NCBI RefSeq assembly: GCF_029395675.1
Contig: NZ_CP115184.1
Coordinates: 1,860,001 to 1,924,000 of the forward strand
Reading direction: 5' to 3'
DNA: 64,000 bases
Origin: Janibacter cremeus
GTDB taxonomy: Bacteria > Actinomycetota > Actinomycetes > Actinomycetales > Dermatophilaceae
The notes under the pieces are model-generated. The model worked only from the letters and a program-made list of their open reading frames with translations, made no database searches and was not told where the DNA came from. Position 1 is the stretch's first letter, and each line of letters starts with the position of its first letter. A program made the position numbers and the translations under genes. Positions 63,365 through 64,000 of the stretch are shown piece by piece.

Positions 63365-64000
63365 CAGCGGCAGCCGCAGTCCGTGATGTCGGCGACCATC
63401 CGGTCGAGCACGGCGCGGGCCCCGAGGGTGCCGGTGGTCGAGGGCACCCGGTCGGCGAGCAGCACGTAGGTGAGCAGTCGACCGTCGGCGGTCGTGGTCG
63501 TCCCCGCGAGCGCCGAGGTGCCCGTCAGGGTGCCCGTCTTGGCCCGGGCGAGGCCGGCGGCGCTGCGGGTGTCGTCGGTGTCGAAGCGCTCGTGCAGCGT
63601 GCCGGTCAGCCCGGCGACGGGCAGCTCGGCCAGGATCGAGGTCATCTCCTGCGCCGAGCCGGTGATGCCCAGCTGCATGACGTCGGAGATCACCCGCGCC
63701 GGCACCTTCTGTCCCGAGCTGAGCCCGCTGCTGTCCTTGAGCGTGACGCCGGTGAGGTCGATGCCGGCGTCCGCCAGGGTCTGCTCGACCCAGCCGGAGA
63801 CCTCCGCGGTCGAGGTGCCGACACCGTGCGCGGCGGCGACCTGGCGGGCGACGTTCTCCGTCAGTGCGTTGTCGCTGTCGTCGAGGGCCAGGGCGAGCAC
63901 GTCCCCGAGCGGGGCCGAGTCCACGGCACCGAGCACCTCTGCGTCCTCCGGGGCGGGGGTCTGCCACTGCTTCGTCGAGGTGTCCGCCTCGACGGCGACC
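63364..64000 (-). CDS. dacB: D-alanyl-D-alanine carboxypeptidase/endopeptidase (PBP4 family), C-terminal part
   Basis: About 212 residues visible; the N-terminal part, including the SxxK motif, lies off the right edge. The SxN motif (SDNALTEN) and the KTG motif (ARAKTGTLTGTSALAG) of class C penicillin-binding proteins are present, with VLKDSSGLSSGQKVPARVISDVMQLG between. Trims peptidoglycan stem peptides outside the membrane. First gene of the dacB-metalloprotease-tilS-hpt group. Confidence 0.93.
   Translation of the reverse strand, partial: VAVEADTSTKQWQTPAPEDAEVLGAVDSAPLGDVLALALDDSDNALTENVARQVAAAHGVGTSTAEVSGWVEQTLADAGIDLTGVTLKDSSGLSSGQKVPARVISDVMQLGITGSAQEMTSILAELPVAGLTGTLHERFDTDDTRSAAGLARAKTGTLTGTSALAGTTTTADGRLLTYVLLADRVPSTTGTLGARAVLDRMVADITDCGCR

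Overview
The window is 64 kb of very GC-rich (roughly 70 %), densely packed bacterial chromosome. It looks like a member of the Actinomycetota, probably Micrococcales and plausibly an Intrasporangiaceae/Janibacter-type organism (genus is inference). Support: Rex, Lsr2, a BldC-type HTH protein, DisA, ClpC, Ku with LigD-type proteins, many GTG starts and 4-bp ATGA/GTGA gene overlaps. I saw no tRNA, rRNA, CRISPR array, prophage or transposase.

Layout. 0.0-2.8 kb: succinate dehydrogenase (sdhC-sdhA-sdhB, minus strand). 4.3-16.7 kb: haem genes rex-hemA-hemC-hemD-hemB-marR overlapping by 4 bp each, then hemL; upstream a glutaredoxin, a PlsC-type acyltransferase, an epimerase, a tiny bS22-like protein, a BldC-like regulator and an AcuC-type deacetylase. 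A good Rex operator overlaps the rex promoter. 16.7-25.3 kb: TrkA-like protein, two acetyltransferases, proC, a divergent proline dehydrogenase, a lipid kinase, an ABC exporter with TetR, a TIM-barrel epimerase and Ppx/GppA. From memory, the 4-25 kb gene set parallels M. tuberculosis Rv0496-Rv0524. 25.4-33.3 kb (plus strand): a Cys-rich protein, a GlcD-like oxidase, radA, disA, mutY, and an arsR-AHSA1-DinB-like operon with a duplicated operator. 33.5-64 kb: clpC, nei2-ku, divergent ligase and polymerase (split LigD), lsr2, lysS, nadCB, panDC, DUF2520, folKB-folP-folE, ftsH, hpt, tilS, a metalloprotease and dacB. This follows the order known around Rv3585-Rv3627c.

The most interesting part is an insertion in that second conserved block, about 48.8-55.4 kb, between the DUF2520 gene and the DUF3180/fol genes. 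One half holds a MidA/NDUFAF7-type methyltransferase and an orphan NuoD-like subunit, separated by an SGNH lipoprotein. The known NDUFAF7 target arginine is conserved in the NuoD-like protein, but the quinone-binding Tyr position is Trp. The other half holds two secreted surface proteins with nearly identical C-terminal tails (VVQTDGLTP, hydrophobic helix, RRR) but no LPxTG, followed by a class E/F-like sortase without an evident catalytic Arg after its Cys. It may be a self-contained, non-canonical surface-anchoring system.

Regulatory structure seen: two identical TCAACC-N4-GGTTGA operators around the arsR promoter, a nested inverted repeat of about 125 nt between two genes, about a dozen TANNNT boxes 6-7 nt upstream of start codons (leaderless transcripts), and a strongly over-represented word CGAAGGGGG on both strands.
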